A stretch of 64,000 nt of DNA from an uncultured Lachnospiraceae bacterium (lineage in GTDB: Bacteria; Bacillota; Clostridia; Lachnospirales; Lachnospiraceae): the NCBI GenBank assembly GCA_947577185.1, contig CANPUE010000008.1, positions 58,060-122,059 of the forward strand, in the 5' to 3' direction. The position numbers and the translations under genes are program-made. The notes beneath the pieces are model-generated. The model did not search any database. It was not told the DNA's origin and saw nothing but the letters and a program-made list of their open reading frames with translations. Positions 36,501 to 44,033 of this stretch are shown here, one piece after another. Numbering within the stretch: position 1 is the first letter of the stretch; every line of letters starts with the position of its first letter.

Positions 36501-39190
36501 CGCAGGTTGTCCCCTCTCGTAAATCCAAGCCTGATCTTATTGGCCGTGATCGGAGAAGCCAGCTTGATCATATAATATTTCCTGCCGTTTTCATCGGTCT
36601 TCTGCACCAGAGACAATCCTCCGGCTGCAGTTCCCTCCGGATGTTCCCTGTCATAATAATAAACATAAGCGCCGCTGTACCAGCTGATATCCTCAACTTC
36701 CGCAAACGTGATATAACTCATCTGATAATAATCATCGAATGTGAACAGAAGTCCTTTTGTTGCCGCCGGGTAACTTGCCCCGTCATCCCAGTCAAGCACC
36801 TGATAATAAGATGCCGCATCCTTATCAACGGTTCCAAGCGCACTCTTGTCTGCCGTATCCAACGGGCTGGACACCATAGATCCCCTTCCTCGGGTTACAT
36901 TGGTGATATGCGCACTTACTTTCCCTTTTCCGTTAGACTCATTGATCAGTTTATAATTCGGCATCTGCGCCGGTTTGAGCGTAATTGTCCTGGCTTCTGA
37001 ATGGATGGAAGGATTGCTTTCCCCTATTTCATTGACGCCGGTGACATAAACCTCGTAGGTAGTCTCATCTTTCAGATTGGAGATGATATGCCGATTCTGG
37101 TCCACGCCTGAAATCTGTGTGAAGGAGGCTGCACCCGCTTCCTTATAATAAATGTTATAGTAATCGGTGTCTTCCATATTTTTCCAGGTCAGACTGATAC
37201 GGCAGTAACCGCCCACCGCTCTCAGATTATCCGGAGCATCCGGCCGTCCTGAAACAATCGGGCTTACGCTTGCGGGACTGCAGTAACCGCTGCTCCATGT
37301 ACCGTTTACTGACTGCACTCTGACTTCATAGATTTCTCCGTTTTTCAGCCTGCCGCCTTTAAAAGACTTCACTTCCAGCTGGTTGGAAGCCACACGCCGC
37401 TCTTCCGTCTCACCCTGGTAGGTAATCTGTACCTCATAACCGGTCACGTTGACCTGTGCGTTCCATGTGGCGCGGAATGATTTGTTTCCCCCTGTCAGAA
37501 CAAGCCCGTCGGGTACATTCATATCCGGAACAGGAATCCTGTTTTCCATATCATTTAAAAATTCCACCTGAGAGATCGCTGCCAGACTGCCGCCGAATTT
37601 CATGCCGCTTATCATGAGCGTTACTTTCTTGACGGCGATCTGTCCGCCCAGATCGATTGTCAGAGCGCCTTCCTGATCCTGACTTTGTGGCTGCAGGGAT
37701 GCCGTACGGACCGCAGACAGCACTTTTCCCCCTTCAATCTGGTAAAACAGAACAGGGTTCGCAGCATCCGTTGTCTCCACTGTAAGGACACCGCTTTCGA
37801 TCGCATTCCCAGACATGGCAACCGTGATCTGCTCTACTTCCTGCGCGGCCTGCTGCCCGCCTTCCAGATTAAAGCCGATTTCTACCGGTGAAGCGGCGGA
37901 AATCTCCTGGCCGGAGGCATTTTTCAGTTTGAGAAGTCCGCCGTCTTTGAGAAGTTCTGCCGGATCTCCCTCTTCTATCATCGTATTCTCTTTGATATTG
38001 ACCTGCACCGCATTCGGTGAGACCCTGCTGCACAAAACTGCGGAAGTGTCCGCATTTGCGTCCAACATTGTTTTGCTGTTGGTAAAATACTGCAGATCGA
38101 CAAGATCCGTTATACCGTCCTTGTTTAAATCTGTGGCGCCTGCCGTTCCCTGGCTGATCGCCTGCATAATCGCATCCTTATCCGCATCATCCAGTCTGCC
38201 GTCTCTGTTCACGTCTCCGATGAGCATCGCGCCGGGATGTGTCATGCCCTGCACATATTCAATTCCGGGCAGTTCCACAAAGCCGGTATAAATCTCCGCT
38301 GTCTTGATATCCCCGGAAACAACAATATCCTGCTCATAAGCAAGGAAGCCATATCCCGAATCCCCTGTCTGTGTTTCCGTGATCCGCAGATGATAGGTTC
38401 CCGATTCCAGATCATCAAACGATACCATATGTTTCTGCGCGTTGTTTCCCAATCTGACTTCTTTACTGCCTTTGTTTTCCAACGTTACGTTCAGAGCGAT
38501 TCCGCCGCCGTTTTCCACGCCGGAAACCTCAACCGGCAATGCATTCATCAGGACCACTTCGATCCCTCCGGTGATGCTGCCGGAAACCTGGCTGTCATTC
38601 CAGCTGCTGTCGGGATCCGTTACGATCGGCTGCTGTCCCGGCTCCGTAAGAGGGTCGTCCGCTTCCGGATCTGCATTCTCGTCGTCTTCCGGTGTTTCTG
38701 TTTTGTCTCCGGTCCCCGGCTTCTTCGTCTCATCCTGGTCGTCCGACTTTTCCGTCTCATCGCCGTCTTCCGGCTTTTCCGTCTCATCGTCGTCCAGAGT
38801 TTCCTTCTTATCTTCGTCCGGAGTTTCCTTCTTATCTTCGTCTTCCGGGGTTTCCTTCTTATCTTCGTCTTCCGGGGTTTTATTCTCATCACCGGCTCCC
38901 GGGGTGTTGTTCTTATCTTCGTCCTCCGGCGCTTTATTCTCACTGCCGGTTCCCGTGACACTGTTCCCCTCTCCGGTCACCGGATCGTCATTGACATCCC
39001 CTACCGGTGTTTTTACGTTTTCCTCCCCTACACCACCTTCAGGCACCGCATTCATGCCCGGACTGGAAAACAGACTGTCTTCTCCCACTGTCCCAGGCAA
39101 ATCCATTCCGTCCGCTTCCTGCGCCCGAACCGGAAGGATGCACGATGCGATCAGACAAAAAGCCGTCAGCCATGCTGTCATTCGTTTCAT
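33551..39190 (-). CDS. Secreted M60/enhancin-like metallopeptidase with internal dockerin
   Basis: A 1879-residue secreted protein. The signal peptide ends near VRAQ (residue 24). Residues 84-182 are an acidic Asp/Glu/Pro/Thr/Lys repeat linker. A dockerin spans about 323-372 with two calcium loops, GDVNRDGRLDDADKDA and TDLNKDGITDLVDL. Two fibronectin type III-like domains lie at about 555-740, and galactose-binding-like modules near 745-910 and 1640-1760. The catalytic motif is GISHEIGHN (H1286, E1287, H1290) with E1301 as probable third zinc ligand, fitting the M60-like family, members of which cleave mucin-type glycoproteins. There is no LPXTG or membrane anchor, so attachment through the dockerin to the neighbouring cohesin-like protein is likely. 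A clear AGGAG precedes the start; the gene heads a four-gene operon. Confidence 0.85.
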   Translation of the reverse strand: MKRMTAWLTAFCLIASCILPVRAQEADGMDLPGTVGEDSLFSSPGMNAVPEGGVGEENVKTPVGDVNDDPVTGEGNSVTGTGSENKAPEDEDKNNTPGAGDENKTPEDEDKKETPEDEDKKETPDEDKKETLDDDETEKPEDGDETEKSDDQDETKKPGTGDKTETPEDDENADPEADDPLTEPGQQPIVTDPDSSWNDSQVSGSITGGIEVVLMNALPVEVSGVENGGGIALNVTLENKGSKEVRLGNNAQKHMVSFDDLESGTYHLRITETQTGDSGYGFLAYEQDIVVSGDIKTAEIYTGFVELPGIEYVQGMTHPGAMLIGDVNRDGRLDDADKDAIMQAISQGTAGATDLNKDGITDLVDLQYFTNSKTMLDANADTSAVLCSRVSPNAVQVNIKENTMIEEGDPAELLKDGGLLKLKNASGQEISAASPVEIGFNLEGGQQAAQEVEQITVAMSGNAIESGVLTVETTDAANPVLFYQIEGGKVLSAVRTASLQPQSQDQEGALTIDLGGQIAVKKVTLMISGMKFGGSLAAISQVEFLNDMENRIPVPDMNVPDGLVLTGGNKSFRATWNAQVNVTGYEVQITYQGETEERRVASNQLEVKSFKGGRLKNGEIYEVRVQSVNGTWSSGYCSPASVSPIVSGRPDAPDNLRAVGGYCRISLTWKNMEDTDYYNIYYKEAGAASFTQISGVDQNRHIISNLKDETTYEVYVTGVNEIGESNPSIHSEARTITLKPAQMPNYKLINESNGKGKVSAHITNVTRGRGSMVSSPLDTADKSALGTVDKDAASYYQVLDWDDGASYPAATKGLLFTFDDYYQMSYITFAEVEDISWYSGAYVYYYDREHPEGTAAGGLSLVQKTDENGRKYYMIKLASPITANKIRLGFTRGDNLRNIIISEVNFYYYDSLEDDILALYADDLHTTLRSDVTEAVIQELQKRLDTKDAKSGEYHPERAMLQRELDNARGLLTSDFQGVVEINAKITGAKDRHLGFGGLNAWQPLGVTAYEGEQLVVYVGHDQLKTGSDSALKLIATQYHAEAGAFASEIANLKVGRNEITIPAIQTLACEGGGALYIQYTGNNENDRYAVRVSGGAREPVLNLYGVNDSAQRKERIAAYVAELEKHVASLPEQHKNLHETVAGSKVNRSYEKQNCILGATDIMLDQMMLSVSAEQILAGLGKGSTQERADKLEQSLKAMEDMMVLFYQHKGLSNEASAPATDRLPAQHLNIRYMRMFAGAFMYAAGNHIGIEWGSVSGLSSAVPVQTDEAGRYAGGRYFGWGISHEIGHNINQGSYAIAEVTNNYFAQLTKSEDSNATVRFKYDEVYKKVTSNTVGKPSNVFTHLAMYWQLHLAYDRGYNYKTYDSYEQQQANLFYARVDSYSRDPYRAPGNLQLNGGSDQNIMRLACAAAQKDLTEFFVRWGLVPDAETIRYAGQFDKEERALYYLTDDARVYEIEHGTAGSIKGANVVGSGSSVRTGSSIPNEVTVSIESTADENIILGYEIARYQYENGIPVRQVIGFTTGTEYVDHVATINNRVLAYEVTAVDKFGYRSNAQGIGSVRISHDGSQDKSMWTVTANMRSIADTTQEAEEEDPCAPEPVPAVSMVIDGDYKKDYEGMTGGSDAQITIQMNQVLEVCGLKYTVKSGTPIGAYTIEVSMDGGTWTTVKTGSFDNKTGSQTVYFENSNKDPWVCTYDAAYVRLSAKGQSSVSIAEIDLLGPSGDSISFGVRESDTQGAVGLLSEDYIYEEGKMIPKGSLVFTGSYKGNPAYNVVILFDEERNIVGGVDEENVLKSEQIILANVPENGLLGEVSDGIWIYWIEPEQIPGDLKGKKVRAQLYRVDHALTNEGQRLVSDTMPIRIPDQLESITLKNNVQESE
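38645..38941 (-). repeat. Acidic linker repeats in the M60 peptidase gene
   Basis: Tandem, imperfect units of type EDEDKKETP and DETEKPEDG make a roughly 100-residue acidic linker (residues 84-182) between the signal peptide and the first folded domain. The long plus-strand frames over this region are antisense artefacts of the repeat. Confidence 0.8.
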
Positions 39191-39302
39191 ACATTCTTCT
39201 CCTTTTCTTTTGCCGTTTTTATTTCTTTTTTATCATTCAGACAAGAGATCCTGGTCCCCAAAACCGCAGGCACCGCGGATATTGCCTGATTCTGCTATTA
39301 TA

Positions 39303-39330
39303 ATTATATTCATAACTCATTTTTTGTCAA
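39303..39330 (-). promoter_or_regulatory. Consensus promoter of the M60/cohesin operon
   Basis: On the minus strand perfect TTGACA (39325-39330) and perfect TATAAT (39303-39308) are 16 bp apart, about 110 bases before the start. The strong match implies high basal expression; no operator is obvious in the leader. The remaining bases of 39191-39492 hold only this promoter and the copA terminator. Confidence 0.8.
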
Positions 39331-39417
39331 TTATGTAAACAAAAGGAAAACACGAAACAGAGCAAAAAACCGGCCAATATGACTCCCTCTGCGATTACAG
39401 CAATTTCCTATAAGATT

Positions 39418-39450
39418 AAAAAATGCCGCCTGGCTCATTACCAGACGGCA
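39418..39450 (-). terminator. Intrinsic terminator of the csoR-copA operon
   Basis: Arms at 39424-39433 and 39441-39450 form a 10-bp stem (one G-U pair) with a 7-nt loop, followed on the minus strand by six T residues. It lies about 45 bases past the copA stop. Confidence 0.9.
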
Positions 39451-39492
39451 CCGTAAGACTTAAATACTGCCTAAAGTACAAAAAAGCGGCTG

Positions 39493-42096
39493 TCAGATGA
39501 CGGCTGTCACCTCATAATCTTTCTCTTCCACGGCTTTTTTCAAAACTTCATCTGCGATCTGTTCCTGCAAAGTAACCACCGCGGTTCCCTTTTCGTGGCT
39601 TACGACCGCCTCCGTTACTTCCGGCAGCGCCTCCAGCGCTTTCTTGACTGCCGCTTCACAGTGTCCGCACATCATGCCTTTGATCTCCATTGTTTTTTCC
39701 ATTTTCATCGTCTCCTTTCGATTTTGATTCAGATTACCATTTGTCCCGTCCTGATCTGTCCCGTGATTTTTCTTCTGATCCTGATCAGGGCTTTGTTTCC
39801 ATTTCCTTTTCCGATCCTTTTTCGTACTGTACATGTTCAGGAAATTCAGGCGCAGCGCATTGCTGACAACGCAAAAACTTGAGAGGCTCATAGCCGCCGC
39901 ACCGAACATCGGATTCAGTTTTAATCCAAAGACAGGATACCACAAACCTGCTGCGAGGGGAATCCCGATCACATTATAAAAGAAGGCCCAGAACAGGTTT
40001 TCATGGATATTGCGCAGCGTCGCCCTGCTAAGACGCACGGCGGCAGGCACATCCCGCAGTCTGCTCTTCATCAGCACGACATCTGCCGCGTCGATCGCGA
40101 TATCCGTACCGGCGCCAATCGCAATCCCGATATCCGCCCGGGTCAGCGCCGGCGCATCATTGATCCCGTCACCGACCATCGCCACTGCGCCGCGTTCCTG
40201 CAGCTTTCTGATGACCTGCTCCTTGCCGTCCGGCAAAACGCCCGCAATCACTTCATCTACACCCGCCTGCCGTCCGATCGCCTGTGCCGTCCGCTCATTG
40301 TCTCCGGTTAACATAACAACATCGATTCCCATGTTCTGCAGTTCTCTGACGGCATCGGCACTGTCCGGCTTCATGACATCCGCGACCGCGATGATCCCCT
40401 GAAATACGCCCGCTTTGCAAAAAAACAGCGGTGTTTTTCCCTGACCGGCCATCTGTTCTGCCAGAGAGACCGCTTCCGTGGGAATCTCCGCTTTGGTCCG
40501 TACGAAGTTCAGATTGCCGCCGGCCAGTTCTTCTCCCTGCCAGGTCCCGGTCAGTCCGTTGCCCACAACGGCATTAAAGTCTTGCGCCGCCTCCGTTTGG
40601 ATCTCCCGTTCCCCGGCCATCTGCAGAATGGCCTTCGCGAGCGGATGTTCACTTTTCTGTTCCAGCGCGCAGGCCAGCCTGAGCAGTTCTTCTTCCGTTT
40701 TGCAGCCTGCCGCGGGCGCAATATCCGTAACCTCAGGTTCGCCGCTTGTGATCGTTCCTGTTTTGTCCAAAGCGACGATCCTGACCTTACCTGCAAGTTC
40801 CAGCGACTGGGCCGTCTTGAACATAATACCGCTTTTTGCGCCCATGCCGTTTCCCACCATGATCGCCACCGGCGTGGCCAGACCGAGCGCGCACGGACAG
40901 CTTATGACCAGTACGGAAATCGCTCTTGCCAGGGCAAAACCGAAGCTTTCTCCCGCAATCAGCCAGACGATCCCCGTAAAGAGTGCAATCCCGATGACGG
41001 CCGGTACGAAAACACCGGATACCTTATCCGCCACCTTGGCAATCGGCGCTTTGGTCGCCGCGGCGTCACTGACCATACGGATGATCTGCGAAAGCGTCGT
41101 ATCCTCCCCGACTCTCGTTGCCTGGCAGCGCAGGAAGCCCGACTGATTTAATGTCGCCGCGGAAACATCATCTCCGGCCTGCTTATCCACCGGAATGCTC
41201 TCCCCGCTCAGCGCCGCTTCGTTGACTGCACTGCTTCCCTCCACGACGATACCGTCCACAGGAATATTTTCACCCGGCCGGACGACAAATTCATCACCGG
41301 GCCGGATCTGTGTTATGTTAACTTCGACCTCTTTCCCATCTTTTAAGACCACCGCCGTCTCAGGCGCGAGTTTCATCAGTCCTTTGAGCGCATCTGTCGT
41401 CTTTCCCTTCGAGCGTGCTTCCAGCATCTTGCCGACCGTGATCAGCGTCAGGATCATCGCCGCGGACTCAAAATAAAATTCATGCAGATAAGACATGACA
41501 GCCGCGTCATCTCCTCTTATCTGGGCTCCGGTCATGGCAAACAGCGCATAGACACTGTAGACATAAGACGCCCCCGCCCCCATCGCGACAAGCGTATCCA
41601 TGTTGGGGGCTTTATGCATCAGGCTTTTCGTACCGCTTATGAAAAATCTCTGATTCACGACCATGACTGCTGTGGTAAAAAGAAGCTGTAAGATTCCCAC
41701 CGCGATGGGATTCCCTTTAAAAAATGCGGGCACAGGCCATCCCCACATCATGTGGCCCATGGAAAAATACATGAGCGGCAGAAGCAGACAGATCGAGACA
41801 TTCATCCGCTTAAAAAGAAGCGGCGTCTCTTTGTCTTCCAGCACACTGTCATAATCCGGGGCCTTCCCGCCGCTTTCCTTCTGTGCGGAAGCAGCGGTGC
41901 CTTTTCTTGCCGCCCCGTATCCGGCCGCCTCCACCGCCGCAATGACCGCTTCCGCCTGCGCACTTCCTTCCACGCCCATAGAATTGGTCAGCAGACTGAC
42001 CGAACAGCCCGTGACGCCTTCCACCTTTGACACAGCCTTTTCCACCCTTGTACTGCAGGCCGCGCAGCTCATTCCGGTAACTGTATATTGTTCCAT
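39493..42096 (-). CDS. copA: Copper-exporting P1B-type ATPase with C-terminal CopZ-like domain
   Basis: An 867-residue membrane ATPase that exports Cu(I). The N-terminal metal-binding domain has GMSCAAC. The membrane motif is SCPCALGLATP, the actuator motif is LSGES, the phosphorylated Asp is in DKTGTIT, and the hinge is GDGINDAPAL. After the last helix a 45-residue charged linker leads to a second heavy-metal domain with GMMCGHC, which looks like a fused copper chaperone CopZ. A strong in-frame ribosome binding site precedes that domain, so a free CopZ may also be made. The start at 42096 is supported by GGAG 10 bases upstream. It is 106 bases after csoR and shares its copper-responsive promoter. 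Confidence 0.94.
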   Translation of the reverse strand: MEQYTVTGMSCAACSTRVEKAVSKVEGVTGCSVSLLTNSMGVEGSAQAEAVIAAVEAAGYGAARKGTAASAQKESGGKAPDYDSVLEDKETPLLFKRMNVSICLLLPLMYFSMGHMMWGWPVPAFFKGNPIAVGILQLLFTTAVMVVNQRFFISGTKSLMHKAPNMDTLVAMGAGASYVYSVYALFAMTGAQIRGDDAAVMSYLHEFYFESAAMILTLITVGKMLEARSKGKTTDALKGLMKLAPETAVVLKDGKEVEVNITQIRPGDEFVVRPGENIPVDGIVVEGSSAVNEAALSGESIPVDKQAGDDVSAATLNQSGFLRCQATRVGEDTTLSQIIRMVSDAAATKAPIAKVADKVSGVFVPAVIGIALFTGIVWLIAGESFGFALARAISVLVISCPCALGLATPVAIMVGNGMGAKSGIMFKTAQSLELAGKVRIVALDKTGTITSGEPEVTDIAPAAGCKTEEELLRLACALEQKSEHPLAKAILQMAGEREIQTEAAQDFNAVVGNGLTGTWQGEELAGGNLNFVRTKAEIPTEAVSLAEQMAGQGKTPLFFCKAGVFQGIIAVADVMKPDSADAVRELQNMGIDVVMLTGDNERTAQAIGRQAGVDEVIAGVLPDGKEQVIRKLQERGAVAMVGDGINDAPALTRADIGIAIGAGTDIAIDAADVVLMKSRLRDVPAAVRLSRATLRNIHENLFWAFFYNVIGIPLAAGLWYPVFGLKLNPMFGAAAMSLSSFCVVSNALRLNFLNMYSTKKDRKRKWKQSPDQDQKKNHGTDQDGTNGNLNQNRKETMKMEKTMEIKGMMCGHCEAAVKKALEALPEVTEAVVSHEKGTAVVTLQEQIADEVLKKAVEEKDYEVTAVI
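39702..39718 (-). promoter_or_regulatory. Internal ribosome binding site and start codons before the CopZ-like domain
   Basis: Within copA, AAAGGAG (39712-39718 on the minus strand) precedes two in-frame ATGs at 39708 (3 bases away) and 39702 (9 bases away, good spacing). Translation from 39702 gives a 69-residue protein that is just the GMMCGHC heavy-metal domain. Confidence 0.65.
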
Positions 42097-42202
42097 GATG
42101 TGTATCTCCTTCCCTCCGATTTCCTGCCGGCAATTGCGCAAAGCCTCAAAAGCTCCGTTACGCAATCACTCTGTTTCATTATTTCTTTCATTATTTCGTT
42201 CA

Positions 42203-42526
42203 TCATTTCATCAGCTTCTGTAATAGTATTACCAGTTCGTCAATAATCTCATCGTTTCCCGCGCGGATGTTTTCCGTCACACAGGTGCGCAGATGCTCGG
42301 CGAGCAGCACTCTGTTAAAACTGTTTAACGCCGCATTGACCGCAGCCACCTGCACGAGCACATCCGTACAGTATGCATCCTTTTCCAGCATTCCCTGAAT
42401 GCCCCGTACCTGTCCCTCGATACGCCTGAGACGATTCATCAGATCCTTATATTCTTTCGTGGAACGTTCTTTTGTTTTATGGGAGCATTCACAGTTTATT
42501 GTTTCCTGCTTTGCCTGTTGTTTCAT
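42203..42526 (-). CDS. csoR: CsoR-type copper-sensing repressor
   Basis: A 107-residue all-helical repressor. The Cu(I) ligand set is C53, H78 and C82; the spacing of 25 and 4 residues equals that of Mycobacterium tuberculosis CsoR (C36, H61, C65). NRLRRIEGQVRGIQ is the DNA-contacting helix. An extra Cys/His cluster, CECSH, is near the N-terminus. CsoR leaves DNA when copper binds. AGGAGG is 5 bases before the ATG. It is first in the operon with copA, and two matching operator dyads overlap its promoter. Confidence 0.94.
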   Translation of the reverse strand: MKQQAKQETINCECSHKTKERSTKEYKDLMNRLRRIEGQVRGIQGMLEKDAYCTDVLVQVAAVNAALNSFNRVLLAEHLRTCVTENIRAGNDEIIDELVILLQKLMK

Positions 42527-42539
42527 TTCATCCTCCTGT

Positions 42540-42598
42540 ATACCCCTTCAGGGTATTTTATCTTTTAATAGAATATACCCTCTCGGGGTATTTGTCAA
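42540..42598 (-). promoter_or_regulatory. csoR-copA promoter with two CsoR operators
   Basis: On the minus strand TTGACA (42593-42598) and TATTCT (42570-42575) are 17 bp apart. Two dyads with the same form, ATACCC-N5-GGGTAT, lie at 42575-42591 (filling the spacer) and 42540-42556 (near the start codon). G/C-rich ATACCCC dyads are typical CsoR sites, so promoter occlusion is expected without copper. Confidence 0.85.
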
Positions 42599-42714
42599 CT
42601 CAAGTCTATAATAATATTTTACTTTCCCGGACGCTTTCGCTAATATTTTTTCAAAACTCGCTATTATCCTTATATTTTTTGCTAATATTTTACTATTTTT
42701 CCCCGAAAAATCTT

Positions 42715-42743
42715 TTGACTAAATTTTTTTTGCGTGCTACAAT
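42715..42743 (+). promoter_or_regulatory. Promoter of the AraC-family gene
   Basis: TTGACT (42715-42720) and TACAAT (42738-42743) are 17 bp apart on the plus strand, about 170 bases before the start, leaving a long leader. The rest of 42600-42914 is very AT-rich with repeated GCTAATATTTT. Confidence 0.7.
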
Positions 42744-42771
42744 AATACCATAAAACTTATTCATTATTAGC

Positions 42772-42858
42772 GAGTCGCTTTCACAAGTCACTTATACAGG
42801 TCACTCCAAAGATACATAGTTTTTACCTGATTTTTGTGAGTTACTTTTACAAGTCACT
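42772..42858 (+). repeat. Two 21-bp direct repeats in the AraC gene leader
   Basis: The copies at 42772-42792 and 42838-42858 match at 18 of 21 positions (both start GAGT and end ACAAGTCACT), 66 bases apart. A further AGGTCACT half lies at 42798-42805. They sit downstream of the promoter, where an AraC-type protein could bind to autoregulate. Confidence 0.6.
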
Positions 42859-42914
42859 ATTTCCACATTATATCCACACTCACTAACCAACAAAATAGAA
42901 AATGGAGGTTAAAA

Positions 42915-43907
42915 TTGAACCGAGAAGATGAAAAGAAACCCGAAACTTCAATCGACGATATTCATTTCAAGAACACCTATAACAATTTCTATGATAAAAG
43001 TGAGCATGGAAATCTGGAATACCCTGTCAGCGTCTATCAGGTAGATTTAGACCAGTCCCACACTCACTCGATCCGCTGGCACTGGCATGAAGAAATGGAA
43101 GTCCTTGTTGTGGGAAACGGGTATGCCAAAGTATTAACAGATGACAACGAACAGATCCTGACGCCGGGCCAGGGCCTGATCATGAACCAGAATGTCATGC
43201 ACTCCATCCACTGTATAGAGGGCAGCAAATGTACTTATTATTCGCTTGTATTCCATCCGGATTTTCTGTTTGGATATAACAGCTCCTATCTGCGTACTAA
43301 CTTCCTGCTCCCGATGCAGAGTTTCGCTATTTTAAAGACAATGGTGCTCGAAGAATACAACGCGTGGCATAAGAGTATGCTCACGCTCGTCAATAAGGTG
43401 CTCTCTGTCAATCTGACGAAAAATTTTGGCTACGAGATCGTCACCAAAGGCTATCTGTGCGAATTCTGGGCTACACTGCTGAGCAGACTGCCGCAGGCAA
43501 GCATCCCGCAGACACCCAATATCTCACTCAATGAGCAGCGCGTCAAAAAAGCCATGCTCTTTATCCGTCTGCACCATGCGGAAGCATTATCGTTAGACGA
43601 CATCGCAGACAGCATCGCCGTCAGTAAGAGTGAATGCTGCCGCTGCTTCAAGGCAACGATACAGATGACTCCTTTCGAGTATCTGATGAAATACCGCATT
43701 TTTGAGGCAAGCAAGCGGATCCTGAATGAACACGACAGCAGCCATTCCATTGCAGATCTGGCGCTGTCAGTCGGATTTAACAGTATCAGTTATTTCAATA
43801 AACTGTTCAAGCGTTATTTAAACTGCACCCCGACAGAGTATCGAGAGCGTATCGCCAATTCTTCCTCTGTCATTGAAATAGAACCATTTGCTATCCCGCT
43901 CTTTTAG
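42915..43907 (+). CDS. AraC-family regulator with cupin sensor domain
   Basis: A 330-residue regulator starting at TTG (GGAGG 7 bases upstream). Residues about 50-130 form a cupin (SIRWHWHEEMEVLVVGNG, LTPGQGLIMNQNVMHSI), the usual sugar or small-ligand pocket of this subfamily. The last 100 residues hold the double helix-turn-helix (LSLDDIADSIAVSKSECCRCFKAT and SIADLALSVGFNSISYFNKLFKRYLNCTP). Targets are not obvious: it is divergent from csoR and convergent with the M18 gene. Confidence 0.92.
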   Translation: MNREDEKKPETSIDDIHFKNTYNNFYDKSEHGNLEYPVSVYQVDLDQSHTHSIRWHWHEEMEVLVVGNGYAKVLTDDNEQILTPGQGLIMNQNVMHSIHCIEGSKCTYYSLVFHPDFLFGYNSSYLRTNFLLPMQSFAILKTMVLEEYNAWHKSMLTLVNKVLSVNLTKNFGYEIVTKGYLCEFWATLLSRLPQASIPQTPNISLNEQRVKKAMLFIRLHHAEALSLDDIADSIAVSKSECCRCFKATIQMTPFEYLMKYRIFEASKRILNEHDSSHSIADLALSVGFNSISYFNKLFKRYLNCTPTEYRERIANSSSVIEIEPFAIPLF

Positions 43908-43928
43908 GGGAATGAATGCCAGTCAAAA

Positions 43929-43982
43929 CGGCATGCCGCATTTTTCAGGGTCTTTCACCGGAATGCTGCATGCCGCTTTTTT
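43929..43982. terminator. Bidirectional terminator between the AraC gene and the M18 peptidase gene
   Basis: Arms at 43929-43941 and 43963-43975 pair with one mismatch. Six T follow on the plus strand, and a TTTT follows on the minus strand. It is placed between two convergent genes. Just beyond, 43984-44025 has three loose repeats of TTTCGTGCTTTTTAT with no clear role. Confidence 0.75.
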
Positions 43983-44033
43983 ATGGTTTCGTGCTTTTTA
44001 TGATTTCGTGCTTTTTTATAGTTTCGTTTTTCT

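Noticed and set aside
38237..39289. Plus-strand 350- and 298-residue frames over the start of the M60 gene
   Set aside because: Antisense of the acidic linker repeats; Ser/Phe-rich low-complexity products without ribosome binding sites.
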